From Liolophura sinensis (lineage: Eukaryota; Mollusca; Polyplacophora; Chitonida; Chitonidae), in the NCBI RefSeq assembly GCF_032854445.1, contig NC_088299.1, positions 5,433,001-5,497,000 of the forward strand: a DNA stretch of 64,000 nt. The letters run 5' to 3'. The stretch's first letter is position 1; each line of letters starts with the position of its first letter. The translations under genes were made by a program, and so were the position numbers. Positions 25,455 to 37,779 of the stretch are shown in pieces. The notes under the pieces are model-generated. The model saw nothing but the letters and a program-made list of their open reading frames with translations. It had not been told where the DNA came from and did not search any database.

Positions 25455-25623
25455 TCTGCCTTCGGTGAGGCGTCTCAGTGAAGCAGCAGTAGATAAAAGA
25501 GTGGTGGAAATCTATCCTGCAACTAGGAGGCACATTACATGCACTCTAAGGATTCCTTCATCGTCATATGACTGAAAAATTGTTAAGTACGACGTTGAAC
25601 CCCAAGCACTCACTCACTCATTC
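25455..25623 (+). repeat. SINE family B, 3' part
   Basis: cgtctcagtgaagcagcag, catcgtcatatgactgaaaa, and gtacgacgttgaaccccaag end in repeated actc, the characteristic tail of this family. Confidence 0.8.
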
Positions 25624-25644
25624 AAGACCATCATAGAATATCAA

Positions 25645-25850
25645 GGGGCCTCCGTGGCTCAGTTAGTTGGCGCGCTAGCGCAGCGTTATGAGTCTCTCAC
25701 CAATGCGGTCGCTGTGAGTTCAAGTCCAGCTCATGCTGGCTTCCTCTCCAGCCGTACGTTGGAAGGCCTGTCAGCATCCTGTGGATGATCGCGGGTTTCC
25801 CCCGGGCTGTGCCCGGCTTCCACCCACCATAATGCTGGAGAATACAAATT
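25645..25850 (+). repeat. SINE family A, 5' part with intact tRNA-like head
   Basis: Polymerase III promoter boxes are visible: A box tggctcagttagttggcgc and B box gagttcaagtcc. The middle (cggcttccacccaccataat) is present, but the element stops before the usual tail. Confidence 0.9.
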
Positions 25851-26502
25851 ATGTGCAATGAAAAATACACATTTGAATAATTAAATGTTAAATGTCGTTT
25901 GGGAAATGGCCTTGCGATTATTGACCCGAACGTCCATTGTCTGTTTCAACGCATTTGATACATTAAATGATGGCCACTTGGTTATCGACTATAGACTAGA
26001 TATATAGAGGTTGTCATAGCAGTGCGTGATCCGCGATGAGGCATCAACATCGAGTTGTCTGAGCTTCCGAAGGGCGAAGCTGATGCGACAGCCCGACTTC
26101 GGATAACGAGATGTTGCTTCAACTTCGCGCGCACAGTCTTGATGATCTATTTACCATATACCTCTTCATTCAACGAAATCAACGAGAAGGATTCGGCAAA
26201 CTTGCAAGTTTAATCTTATGTATATATACATATATGCGCTTCTTATATATTGGGTATAACAAATATGTATCTTCTCAGTGCAACAGTTTTTAATAGAAGC
26301 CTCCTGGTTATTGACTGCAGGCCAGATATATATCAGCCACATGTATATGACTTCTTGCAAATGTGGTATCTTCGATATACAACAATTTTCAATGAATTCC
26401 ACAAGTCTCTGTATAACTCAGATACATATCAGCTCCATGTATATGCGGTATAACAAACGTGCATTCTTTCTGATTGCTCAATGGAGATAATGGTTTTATT
26501 GG

Positions 26503-26866
26503 AGTGAGTGAGTGAGCATTTGGGGTTTAAGCACAATTACTTCACAATTTTTCAGTCATATGTCGACGAAGGAATCCTCAGAGTGCTTGTAATGCACCTC
26601 CTTGTTGCAGGACGGATTTCCATCGCTCTTTCAGCTAGTGCTGCTTCACTGAGACTATTTACCGAAGGCAAGTAAGGCGCCCCGCCCGAGCCATTACACT
26701 GATACGGGTCAACCAATCGTTGCACGATACCCTTAGTGCTGAACGCCAAGCGAGGAAGTTACAACTTCCTCTATTAAAGTCTCAGGTGTGACCCATCCCA
26801 GGATTGACCCTGGATCTACCGCCCCCGAAGCGGACGCTCTAGCGACTGTGCTATCGGGGGCCCGAT
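26503..26866 (-). repeat. SINE family B, full-length minus-strand copy
   Basis: The tail gagtgagtgagtgag lies at the left and the tRNA-like head at the right. Read on the complement, the head has an A box near tagcacagtcgctagagcg and a B box near gggtcaatcct. Similar to copies at 37.0 and 46.4 kb. Confidence 0.88.
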
Positions 26867-27294
26867 TGCGTTTTTATTGGAAGAATGAGCCTTGTGTCCA
26901 ATAGCCTGACACATTGACAGTGGTGGGAACAGAACGCTTTACGAAGTACTCCATATTATTGATGTTTGCTCCATGCTTGGCCTGGCCTTACAAGTAGAAA
27001 CTGTTGACCCTGTGCCCTATTCCCAGTGCATGACCTTTGCCTTCCAATAGGGAGCACTCCAAAGCAGACTGGGGTGATTTACTTGAAGGGCTTAGCGCTT
27101 TCTAGACATTCCCTACTGTTCAGTCTTCCAATACTGACCACACTGAATCCATTGTCTGCAAACAATGGAAAAGCTCCTTAACCTTACAAACGCACCAATA
27201 TATTCTGCCCGTTAGAAAGTTGCTTTTGCATAGCATGTACATCACCACGCGTATATGACCAGGCATTAGACCTGCACGATGACCATAGACAAGA

Positions 27295-27550
27295 CTAGTG
27301 ACCTTTAATAATTTGTAAATTCCATCACTTCATTTTTCCTACCTACTTCTGCTTAAGCCATTGTGCTAGGGGGCGTGCAATTTGCTACTGTTAAAGCAAA
27401 TACATGAACAATTAAAATAAAACCTTAATTGCGTGAATGACCGAATCTCAGCCATATGACCATTTGCCAAGTATCACACTCTCTGCCCTGCTCTTGTTTT
27501 TCTCTCGTTGCTCTAAGTCTTAATTTGCTTTGTAGTGTATGTGAGTTTCT
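27295..27550 (+). repeat. Dispersed repeat family D, copy 3
   Basis: Shared blocks: gactagtgacctttaataat, ttctgcttaagccattgtgc, tagggggcgtgc, and atatgaccatttgccaag plus tatcac. Confidence 0.6.
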
Positions 27551-27963
27551 CCATACGAAACGGCTATCGTTGAAATGTATCGCTGATAAATTTTATATAT
27601 TATTTTTAAAAACACGGATATGCCTCTTCTCACTTTTGGAAAGGGAAAGGTATATATAGTCTTTGTTTCTTTGCGTAATAAATTAGGATGTAACACATGT
27701 TTTATTGATGTACTTGCACTAGAACTAGGTTTTTTCAGTTAAGGAATGTGTTTAACCTATATTTGATCCTATTTATATTTTAATCCATTCATAAATATTA
27801 TCATAATTTAGATTAAATGCATGCGTGTAGATATAAACCACAAATTTACATTCAAATAAATTTATTTGATATCCCTATTTAAAAGATTATTGTGCAAATA
27901 CCGTACATACCAAGAGGGGGTCCCTAATACCTACCATACAAATATATTTTCAAATGCGGTTTT

Positions 27964-28072
27964 TTCCCCGGGCTCTGCCCGGTTTCCACCCACCATAATA
28001 CTGGCCGCCGTCGTATACGTGAAATATTCTTGAGTACGGCGTAAAACACCAATCAATAAATAAGTAAAATAC
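27964..28072 (+). repeat. SINE family A, 3' half
   Basis: ccccgggctctgcccggttt, the ccaccataat block, the gtgaaatattcttgagtacg block and an (AAAT)n tail are present; the tRNA-like head is missing. Confidence 0.88.
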
Positions 28073-28339
28073 ATGTAAACCAAATGCCCTTTTCTCCTGA
28101 AAAAATAATAATGACCATATGTGCAAATAAGTTTTCACGATCTCCCATCTGATTTTTGCATAATTTTTATGTTTTCGTCTCCTTTAATCAACTGTCGGTG
28201 AATAAATAAATAAAATGTACGTAGGCCTACCACGTATTTGCACGGATACAAGTAGAACGGTCACATCTGGCCTCTCCTTGTCTATTACCAGTCTCCTACC
28301 TTCACACATTTTTATTTTTATTTTAACGCGATTCTTGTT

Positions 28340-28665
28340 AGTTTATCCGCGATATGGTGCACTCGTACATGTTGTGCTTATCTGCGATATGGTGCACTCG
28401 TACATGTTGGGCTTATCTGCGATAGGAATGCACTCGGACATTTTAATGCAATACTAGAGTTTCAAGGAATCTAATACCTTTTCAAAAACTAAGCCACCAA
28501 TACAGTGCATTTAGCTTTCATTTACATGCATTGCATGTTTGTCTATCCGCCATATGACGCACTCGTATATTTATTCTTCACGTGCGATTGGAACCCACTC
28601 AGACATTTTGATGTACTCAAAGTTTGCATGAATCTAAAATCTTTTTAAAAAAATAAGCCATCTAA
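28340..28665 (+). repeat. 35-bp short tandem repeat and a decayed duplicate
   Basis: gatatggtgcactcgtacat is repeated at 28351 and 28386, with a third divergent unit after. The following text (aatctaa..cctttt, aataagccat) recurs in altered form at about 28,540-28,665, suggesting an older duplication of the whole block. Confidence 0.6.
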
Positions 28666-28749
28666 TTAACCTACATGTACTTAACATGCAAAGATTTCTT
28701 GTTTTATTAGATAGCTATAAATACACCGGTTGGAGTGAATCGATAACGC

Positions 28750-29860
28750 ATCCCAAAAGATAAGGTAAAGACAACGTGGGGATTCGACTATATGCCAGCT
28801 TACAAAAATTGTTCGTGACAGTGGAAATGACACCTGTTTACTATTTTTATATGTCATTAAGGCATTTGATAAAGTCTGGCATGATGGTCTCTTGTTTAAG
28901 TTAGAGCAGTTGGGCATTGAAGATCCTCTACTTGCGTGGTTAAATGATTATTTGTGTGACAGAAAATTAAGGTTTGCCTTAAGTCCGAAACTTATCCAAT
29001 ATATGCTGGTGTCCTACAAGGCTCTGTATTGGGTCCACTTCTCTTCTTAATTTTTGTCAATGATATTAGTATGAATATTGAATGTAATATTAACATATTT
29101 GCAGATGACACATCCTTGTCTGAAGACATTTTAGATTTAGCAACATCTGAGGCTAAACTTAATCGTGATCTTGAACGTCTATCCAGCTGGGCTAGTCAAT
29201 GGCTTGTGCCATTTAATGCTACCAAAACTGTTTATCTCTTAATATCATTGAAAAATCATCCCTCACATCCGAGATTATATTTAGATTGAGTAGATGTGAA
29301 GAGGCCTTCCGTCACATAAACATCTCGGAATTATTCTGCAACACAATGGTAAATGGAATGAGCATGTAAGAGCTATAGTTAAGAAAAGTAATATGAAATT
29401 GAGTATGATTAGTCGGGCCAGGCGAACACTAACTAGAAAGTGTATGATCACACTGTACTTTGGCTTGATACGGTCTTGTATTGAATATGGAGATTTTCTA
29501 TTTGACAACTGCCGCGTTTCAATATCCAGCTCATTGGAAAATGTCCAACGCCGAGCAGCATTGTTATGTACAGGATGCTTACGTTGAATTTCATATAAAT
29601 CTGCTTTCAATGAACTAAAACGGGAACCCTTATACACTCGGCGTAGATCCAAGCGCATTCTGTTTTTTTTTATAAAGTCGTCAATGGGCTCTCTGCTCCA
29701 TACCTAAAGAGCTTACTAACTCTAAGGTATAACAGCGAAACAAATTCCTACAATCTGAGAAACAGACATCACTTTCGATTATTTAAATGCCGAACTCAGA
29801 TTTTCTCTTCCTTCTTCTTTCCTAAGACTACCAAAGAATGGAATTCATTGCCTGTTCATA
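28750..29860 (+). pseudogene. LINE reverse transcriptase fragment, multiply frameshifted
   Basis: Read across frames, this encodes recognisable reverse transcriptase: GDSTICQLTKIV, then AFDKVWHDGLLFKLEQLGI (about 28862-28920), GVLQGSVLGPLLFLIF and NDI, and the catalytic FADDTSL (about 29098-29118). The thumb region follows with HKHLGIILQHNGKWNEHV and SCIEYGDFLFDNC, then RRSKRILFF, YKVVNGLSAPYLKSLL and KEWNSLPVHIF. Breaks seen are a frameshift at about 28,985-29,003, a stop at 29287-29289 with a further shift near 29,315, a stop at about 29585, and another shift in the T-run near 29,665. The catalytic Asp pair is intact but the copy cannot make a working enzyme. Confidence 0.85.
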
Positions 29861-29887
29861 TATTCACTGGAAACAGTTAACAACTTT

Positions 29888-30319
29888 TTGTACTCTCAAG
29901 ACAGTATTAACCGTGGTCTAACATCTGTGTATAATTCATTTGACACCTTTCCCTTTATTGTGCTCTGTAGAATGAGAATGGGACTGAGCGCCCTTCACGG
30001 TGACGTCTTTAAATATAACATTATCGACGATCAGTCATGTAGTAAATGTAAACATAAATGTCAAAATGCATCTCATTGTTTCCTTGACTGCCCTGCCTAT
30101 GCCACTCATAGAACGCACATGCTAAAAAGCATCTTCAGAAACTATATATCTCCTGGAGTTCACCCTTCTGTACTTTTGACTAGTTGTTCTAAACACACTT
30201 GTACTTTACTCTTACTTGGTTCACCTGGACTAAGCGTGAATAATAATCAATTGATCTTAAAATCTGTACATAATTTTATAATCATGTCCAACAGATTCAC
30301 CATCCAAGCCCAGCAGTAA
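29888..30319 (+). pseudogene. C-terminal domain of the LINE polymerase, Cys/His-rich
   Basis: An open stretch of 143 codons continues the retrotransposon after the reverse transcriptase. It carries CRMRMGLSALHGDVFKYN and then a cysteine-histidine cluster (SCSKCKHKCQNASHCFLDCP) that resembles the zinc-knuckle-like tail of LINE polymerases of this kind. Its first Met is internal to the original protein, so this is not an independent gene. The preceding part is in other frames. Confidence 0.75.
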
Positions 30320-30646
30320 TATGATTTGATTTTCATCTTTCTTTGTTTGCATCACCTTATTCGGTACATGTGCATGTCACTTGTTCTCTTTGTTTTCTGT
30401 GTTATTTTATATGTATATAACGTATATACATACGTTGATTTTATGTTTAGGAGATCCCCTCGTGCTATAGAATTGTGGGAAATCCTCAATAAACAAAATA
30501 AAGAATTGCAAGGTTTTCGGCAGTCATGACGCCACTTATTGTATATTTTTAGATCTTGGCAAGGTAAAATGATAATGCCACACACTTTTCCCACGTTTAT
30601 AACCGTCATTCGTCATTCATTAGAACTCATTCCTCTTATTTTAGAT

Positions 30647-30737
30647 TCCCCCGGGCTCTGCCCGGTTTCCACCCACCATAATGCCGGCCGCCGTCGTATA
30701 AGTGAAATATTCTTGAGTACGGCGTAAAACACCAAAC

Positions 30738-30764
<27 letters not shown>
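30647..30764 (+). repeat. SINE family A, 3' half with poly-A tail
   Basis: Begins ccccgggctctgcccggttt, includes ccaccataatgccggccgcc and gagtacggcgtaaaacacc, and ends in a long pure A run rather than (AAAT)n. Confidence 0.9.
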
Positions 30765-30769
<5 letters not shown>

Positions 30770-31480
30770 TTTTAGAAACCTAAAGGTAAATTAGCACATG
30801 TACTGGCACTCTTAGGAGCTACGAGCAACCTAGGAGCTTTCCCGTACCATCGTGACAATGAGAAAACACAAGCAAAAATACCTGCTAAGCAACCAAAGAG
30901 TATCAGTTCTGTTCCGTTTTCAAAGGGCCGATGTTTCGTTTGGCTTGGCGCTCGGTCAGGACGATCTTCGCTTGCACAACCACCTTCTTTTTGCAGTCCC
31001 GATCCTCCTCGTCTTCGACCTGAATGGGTGTAACCATTAGATCTAGCTGGCTCTTTCGTTCAGATTTTGGGAAGATAATTTCGTAATTAATCTGAATTTG
31101 CTAAGAAAAAAATGTGACGTCACAATATTTTTGACATATAAATGTGCGGTCCATCAGTTTAACATTTAAACTAACCGCAAAATCCGATTTATTTCATCGA
31201 TATCTGTCTATCCTCTATATAAAACCACACTGACAATCAAAAATTAATAGGTTTTTTGACGTGACAGCCAATTATCACCTGACGCTTTCAGTGTTAGTGT
31301 TTGGCCATGTTCATAATAATACCTACAACATGGCAATTTGGGGTGAGTTGTCCGCCTGTGTCGTATCCCCAGTTCTGAATTTCATCTTCTCGGCTTTCAA
31401 AACTTCATAGAAATTTTTACATATTTTTCTATGACAATTGTGTCCTATATCCTTTGTTCTATCCATGTATAGTGGCAGAC
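30770..31480. other. No gene recognised
   Basis: AT-rich DNA with short open frames only. Confidence 0.4.
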
Positions 31481-31489
31481 CTTATGCTC

Positions 31490-31955
31490 ACTTTAACACG
31501 TAACACCCATTGTTCCAATACGAAGAGGACTAGGTAGAGGCACTTATACTTAAACGTAGCACGTAACACTCAGTGTCCTAGTACAAAGTGGACTAGATAT
31601 ACATACTTGAACTTAACACGTGACACTCAATGCCCGAGTACAGAGTGGACTAGGTAGAGATACTTGAACTTAGCACATAACACCCAGAGCCCTCGTACGA
31701 AGTGGACTAGATTGAGATACTTGAACGTAACATGTAACACCCAGAGCCCCAGTACGAAGTGGACTAGATTGAGATACTTGAACGTAACATGTGACACTCA
31801 GTGCCCCAGTACGAAGTGGACTAGATTGAGATACTTGAACGTAACACGTGACACTCAGTGCCCCAGTACGAAGTGGACTAGATTGAGATACTTGAACAAA
31901 ACACGTAACACTCAGTGCCTCAATACGAAGTTGACTAGAAATACTTGAACTTTAC
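31490..31955 (+). repeat. 57-bp minisatellite, about 8 units
   Basis: Units hold cacgtgacactcagtgcccc, agtacgaagtggactag and attgagatacttgaacgtaa. The middle units (about 31,690-31,900) are the most alike and the ends are degraded. 57 is a multiple of three, so an open frame (31664-31948) runs through it. Confidence 0.92.
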
Positions 31956-32290
31956 ACGCAACACCAAATGCCTAATCCAACTGACCAGAGATACCTATTA
32001 CGTGCAGAAACACACATAACGTTAGCATAAATCGTACGTGAAATGTCTCAGTATGAAGTGGGCGAGAGATATTAGAGATACCCCGTCCATATCAACCAGA
32101 GCCACAATATTACTGATGTGCTACAAACGCCCACACACCACCTTGCTACATTTTAACGACTCCCTAGAATTCCATAATTGTAACAGAACCGTACAATATA
32201 GCAACATATAAATTATATGTTTCAAAACTAGAAGCTGTGCTGTGTTTTATATACTCAAACACTCAACTCCATAAGTTCAGAATGTAATCA

Positions 32291-32493
32291 TCCAGGAGCC
32301 TCGGTCGCTGTGAGTTCAAATCCAGCTCATGCTGGCTTCCTCTCCGGCCATACGTGGGAAGGTCTGTCAGCACCTGCGGATGGTCGTGGGTTTCGTTCGA
32401 GCTCTGACCGGTTTCCACCCACCATAATGCTGGCCGCCGTCGTATAAGTGAAATATTCTTGAGTTCGGCGTAAAACACCAATCAAATAAATAG
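32291..32493 (+). repeat. SINE family A, missing the first part of its head
   Basis: Runs from ctcggtcgctgtgagttcaa (B-box region) through the middle to gttcggcgtaaaacaccaat and an (AAAT)n tail. Confidence 0.92.
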
Positions 32494-32499
32494 AACAAA

Positions 32500-33950
32500 A
32501 TGTAATCACGTGATGATCATATTGAGAAAAAAATGTGTGTACCAAGTTTGAAAGCCTAATCAGAAATTGGGAAGTCGCGTAGACATGTAATTCACAGAAA
32601 AATGGACACTCGTGCAAGCCTCCGCACGCACACTCACACTGACAGAAAGATGCGAGTCATTTACTTATTCGCTAGTGGGAATATGTAAGGATGCGCTATA
32701 TAAGTGAACCACTGCTATTTATATTCGATGGCTTACGTTCGATAAAAAGTTCATCAATAGAAGTGAAACAAAGGTCAGGACATACGGACAAGTTTTAGCC
32801 CTGATTTAAATCAGGCAAATGCACAATTAATTTATTTATTTATTTGTGAGTTGTTATCTCGTAATTTCGAGAAGGAACAATAGGGAGTACATCCATTGAT
32901 TTTAAATAATATATAACGCTTAAATAACCTCTGATGTGCTTGTGCCACTTTAAACAAAATCGACAGAAGCTACTCTGACCTCAGCATGTTGATCAAGGTT
33001 ATAATGTTTTCATGCCACGTAATATGGCTTATACAATGCTGTGTTTGATAACATTACAGGAAGATCTGTACAACGCAAGAAAAACCCACCATGTCGCACA
33101 GACACACGAAACCTCTTGGGAGCAAAGCCAGTAGAGTAAACAGTCACATTTTCTAAACACTAATTTCCTTTTACGTTTACACTATCGCTGATTGGACGAC
33201 AAGATCTCCATATATGGGCAGTTAGATTGTGACGTTGATTTCCATCACAATTCTAATCTGCCAAAAGGATAAAGACATAAACATCGTTTTGAAGGCTGAC
33301 TCGCCTGTGCCCCTTGGGGCGACATCTGGTGGTGGCGCCTGCGCGATAACAACGCACCTCCTATAAGAATGTTCATGAAAACAGAGAAGTGCGTGATCGG
33401 TTTATCACGTTTCACACACCCATTTCACAAGGGACATTTTAATAGCCCCAGTTTTAGAATGGTTATGTTTTCTGTCCCCATTGATGCACACAAGCAGCCA
33501 TGTATACGTGGTCCACGCAGAGTACCGGATTATACACCGCTTCTCGTCCTGTCCATGCTTTTAGCTCATGTTACAAGCCTTTGCGCTGAGTCCTACGCAG
33601 TGAGCTAAATTTAACCAGACGTGTTCCTGACAAGTGACATATCATCAGCCCTGTTCAGTTTTCCCCAAAAGCGTAGAAACATAACCATGTATGGGCACAG
33701 CACCGCCCAGAGTTAGTCTATTTTCAATGACAAAGCATTAACCCAAAATACAAAATTCAGTGAAAGCTGTTTTTCTTAAACGCCTTTAGAAATATGTACT
33801 AAAAAAATGGTGGCCCCATCTTATACTTAATAAAAAGTACTGGTATGTCGTTTACTCACTCGTTATGGGCTGTACAAATTTGTATGCATACGAAGCTGTA
33901 AATTTGCGCTTTTTTGTAGTAACTCTACTGACGCATGTTAACCTATGTCA
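32500..33950. other. No gene recognised
   Basis: No repeat family or coding domain. An open frame at 33369-33608 has no recognisable likeness. Confidence 0.4.
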
Positions 33951-33958
33951 TTTACCAC

Positions 33959-33983
33959 TGTGTGTGTGTGTGTGTGTGTGTGT
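33959..33983. repeat. (TG)n microsatellite
   Basis: About 12 pure gt repeats. Confidence 0.97.
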
Positions 33984-34739
33984 TTACAGTGTAATTCTGT
34001 GTTTTTAGTTTACAGTTGTAAAGTTGCAGACAAATTTGACAGTGTATTTCGTGATGAACTTAGTTGTCTGGCTGTAAAAGACATTTATAGCTCAGTGACG
34101 CCCCATTTGCCAATTATACTTTAGAATTGTACGTACCCCACATCTATTTGTCACAATAGGGCTACTAACTGAGGTAAATATATGACATTTTGACAAGTAA
34201 ACCTATTACTTACAGTTAACTCTGCTGTCATCTTTGTGATTCCATGAGGATTATTTACTCGCACTTACGCTATATTAACGGATTTAACGAATTGTTCATG
34301 TCGACAACTACAAAATACCTCTGCGCCAAGTGTAAGACTTGTTCGTAAACAAATCCCATCCCAGGCTTAGTAAGACCGTTAGACGTGTCCATAAATTACA
34401 AGCTGCTGACGGACTTTGAAGGTGATACGTACTGGTCGAAGATAATTGGCAACGGACGAACTTATAACTACGTAAACTGCCCCGTGGAAACTGTCTACCA
34501 GTTTGTTGTCACCAAAACCCTCTAAGCCGGGAAATCTAAAAATGAGCCTGTTGTATATAAGTTCTATTCAAGATCAATATTTTAGTCTTCGAGTGTTTTG
34601 ATCAACTGAAGCTGATGGTAAATAAATGAATACCGGTATTAAACTTCATGAACGTGTTTACATCGCCTCATTCATCTTTGGGATATTCAAAGCCCACCAG
34701 TGGGCTTGCTGAGGCACGTGACTGAAACTCTATAAATCG

Positions 34740-34955
34740 CTTTGACTATCAAGCACTTGATCAATGAGGTTACATGTTCAAATCCAGTACTCGTTTGTTC
34801 GGCTGTGGTATTAAGCCAAGAAGTTTGTAAAATTCCTGACAAAGGTTGGTGGTTTATAACAAACACTCTGTTTCCAGCCATCCTTAAACCTGACCAAGGC
34901 CGTGAAATATTCATGAACACGGCGTAAAACACCAGTCAATCAATCAATCAGTTAA
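34740..34955 (+). repeat. SINE with a family-A-like tail but a different body
   Basis: A B-box-like word (tgttcaaatccagtac) near 34,778, a distinct middle (aattcctgacaaaggttgg), and a tail gaacacggcgtaaaacacca with tcaatcaatca. The tail is shared with family A, the body is not. Confidence 0.65.
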
Positions 34956-34959
34956 TCAG

Positions 34960-36960
34960 CCAAATAGTCAAAGTCATCGAGACTTGGGGGCGGCTTGTAG
35001 GCCGAAGCTATTGTATATAGATCGATCATGATATGAATTATTTCACAAAAATTGACTGTATCCTCTATTCTATTATTCTTTGGATTTTCCTACTACACGC
35101 AACGTTGAACGTCAACGGGTCTAAAATCCCAGGTGCACTCTTCAGAACATGCCCACGTCACGACCTGCGTCACAAAACTCAACCTTGGGCGACACCATTT
35201 CAAAGTAGGGACTTATCAAAGGTGTTCAAGCCGCATATTCATTAACGCTAACGACAACAAACTCATTCTAATTGCTTTACCCCTCCGCTTTGTGTGTGCA
35301 TGGTCCTTCTACGAGGCTCTGGAGAAGGTGTTAACAGCAGATCAGATGGGGAAGTAAGGTTGTGCATTTTGACCTGCGTTGGCGTCATTTTCGTGTCAAA
35401 AATATGTAAAAGTTTAAAGTAGGTATAATAGAATAGAATTCATTTTTGTTGATTTTAGACCGATAAATGTGGAAAAGTTGACATTAAGACCTCGACGTGC
35501 GGCGCTTCGTTCTAAAATTTCAACTTTTCCACATTTACAACAACAATCACTCGATAAAGAGTCATTATTTCTTAAATATAACAGGATGTTCACAAGATCA
35601 TGTCCTACACACCCGGAACTGTTGGGAAGGTTGGAGCTGTGCACATGTACACAAACTCTAAGGCGAGGAAATAAAGGACCTGAAGTTGCCATTGCGGTTA
35701 TACCAAGTGGTAAAATTGCCCTCTTCGTAACATGGCCTCGTGAAATCGTAGGAATTCAATGTTTAAACCGATCGACAGTCACACACACCAAGCGACGTAC
35801 GGAGCTATATTTACTGCAGATAAATATATAGAGCTATAACATTTCCCTCTGTTACTCATTCATAAATTCAGTGCTAAACAATACCACGTGCCACGGTAAA
35901 TGTCATCAATGCTGACGGGGCTATATACCGTCCTGATTGTTTTCTTATAGGCCAGACAAGGCTTGCTATTATTAATATCTCTTTTCCGGAAATGTATGCC
36001 AAGTTGTTATGTTTTATTCAGATAATAGGAAATAACATTACTTGTAAAAACTGATATGCATCTAAACAATATCCTCCAAGTTTAGAGAATTTGGCATGGT
36101 GTATCGTTTTCTTGCCAAAATCAAACATGTTTTTTTTTTCTTTTAGAAGGCCATGCTTAATGTCTCAGTAAACTCTATGATTCAGTCCGTGGCTTGGAAA
36201 TGAGCCCGACCAGGAAAGAACTATTTTAGTCGCATACTCGGTAATGCATCAACTGGTGTTTTTTCGTGGGTTTAGATCAAAACAATTATAAGCAATCAAA
36301 CCTGCACTGAACGCTCAAGACGGTCCTCTACCGATAGTGTTCGTGACATTTTAAAGAAGAACGTGGCTCGCATTTAAAATGTCATGCTTGAAAAAAGTAC
36401 TCTTTTCCTAAGAATGAAAGAAAAACATGACGTATACTTTTCTGACACAATTAACTTGTTTTCCCTCACCGCAAGAAATGTGATCCTGCCATTGATTGAA
36501 GACACCATATGATTTCACATATACATTTTTTAAATGTTTAGCCGAAGCATGGTTAATGCGTATGTACCATGTCTTACGCGTTTTTAAGCGTAAGGCTTCC
36601 TAAATTTGCTTGCTAATATCTTTAGAAATAATAGGTCTGCTAGATGTAAGCACGTGTTTGTATCGTGAGTCAAAGTCCCGTGCCAGCACATGTTTGATAC
36701 CGTGATGTTTTTTTTTTATGCGTATCAACCTACTTCAGTTCATAGCAATGCAAGGATTCCGGCGTTTGCATAAATCTAATGACTGTCTCCAACTAGACCT
36801 TGGTATCACCGCAATCCAAACAAGGGCTAGCGGCACCGGGAAGCACAAAATGTGTACCGCGTTACCAAGACAAAAGCGCCAGAATACATTAATCATAATA
36901 TACATGTTGTGGTTCATCGTCCGTATGATAATATTTATTTAATATAGCGCTTTAACGCCT
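34960..36960. other. No gene recognised; one hairpin inside
   Basis: Apart from the 35.46-kb hairpin, only AT-rich DNA and unconvincing open frames (for example 35469-35831, +). Confidence 0.4.
35464..35537. repeat. 18-bp perfect inverted repeat
   Basis: taaatgtggaaaagttga at 35464-35481 pairs with its complement at about 35520-35537 around a roughly 38-base loop. Confidence 0.85.
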
Positions 36961-36969
36961 TATAACTAA

Positions 36970-37545
36970 ACGCCTCGGTGGCCTAATGGTGAGAGCGTCC
37001 GCCTCAAAGTCGGGAGACCCCGGGACCCCGGGGGAGTGAGTGCTTTGGGTTCAACGCCGTACATAGGAATTTTTTAGTTATATGACGACAAAGTAATTGT
37101 CAGAGTGAATGTAACGTGTCTCTATTTTGCAGGACAGATTCCCACCGCTCTTTTATCCAGTGCTGCTTCACTGAGACGACTTACTGGAGGCACGTAAGCT
37201 GCACCACCGGAGCCATTATACTGATATGGTTCAATCAACCGTTGCACTATCCTCTTACTGCTGAACGCCAAGCAAGGAAGCTATAACTTCCTCTTTTAAG
37301 GTCTTAGGTGTGACCAGGCTCAGGGTCTGAGCGGACCCTCTACCATCTGAGCTAAGAATTGAGCTAGTTGGACCGTTGTCAGTATAATGTGACTGGGTGG
37401 GTGTCATATCTGGTGTCTTCCGCATAATACTTAAGAGGCGGCAGGACTTCGGCATCATGAACTCGCCCTGCCACAAGAAGACACTATCTACGTACACGCA
37501 CAACTCCTGGTCGTCACGTGACTGAACAATTATTAAGTACGACAT
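36970..37545 (+). repeat. SINE family B, plus copy split by another copy
   Basis: A tRNA-like head (ggtggcctaatggtgagagc, then gtccgcctcaaagtcggg) at 36,970-37,020 and a body and tail at about 37,375-37,545 (gtcagtataatgtgactggg, then gtcacgtgactgaacaatta) lie in the same orientation. They are separated by a minus-strand copy. I infer one element interrupted by the other; part of the expected middle is absent. Confidence 0.6.
37032..37372 (-). repeat. SINE family B, minus copy nested in a plus copy
   Basis: The gagtgagtgctttgggttca tail is at left; the body (tgcttcactgagacgactta, then ctgaacgccaagcaaggaag) matches 26.5 and 46.4 kb. Confidence 0.85.
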
Positions 37546-37779
37546 TTTTTCTCTGATGTTTTATATTACGACCTAATAATTTATTGCCTCTATACAGAAA
37601 ATACAAATTTTTTTTTTGACTAGGCTAGGAATTAGAGCACCATTCATAACAACGATGCATACGAGTTCAGCCCTGACGTTTGGTGTGCAGGGAGTTTGTA
37701 AATTCTGTCACCAGTTTGTTCTCGGGATCATGGTTAATGAGTGGTCAGTATTACGTTCCATTTTTCTTCCGCAAATGTT

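Larger units (their letters stand above)
28745..30330 (+). mobile_element. 5'-truncated, decayed non-LTR retrotransposon (LINE)
   Basis: Only the 3' half of the polymerase ORF survives, starting within the reverse transcriptase near the GDST motif. No endonuclease domain or first ORF was found upstream, consistent with the usual 5' truncation of LINEs. The reverse-transcriptase and C-terminal motifs place it in the Jockey/CR1-like group. I cannot assign the clade without a tree. The 3' end is not sharply defined; a SINE 3' half with a poly-A tail follows about 320 bp downstream and is a separate insertion. Confidence 0.85.

Noticed and set aside
26800-26866. Possible minus-strand tRNA gene
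   Set aside because: It has good A and B boxes but is joined to a SINE family B body and tail, so it is the SINE promoter.
36573-36595. Short hairpin cttacgc/gcgtaag resembling a terminator
   Set aside because: A 7-bp stem is expected by chance in 64 kb, and intrinsic terminators of this kind do not apply to a eukaryotic Pol II region.
36970-37020. Possible tRNA gene (ggtggcctaatggtgagagc start)
   Set aside because: No complete cloverleaf could be drawn and the sequence matches the head of SINE family B.
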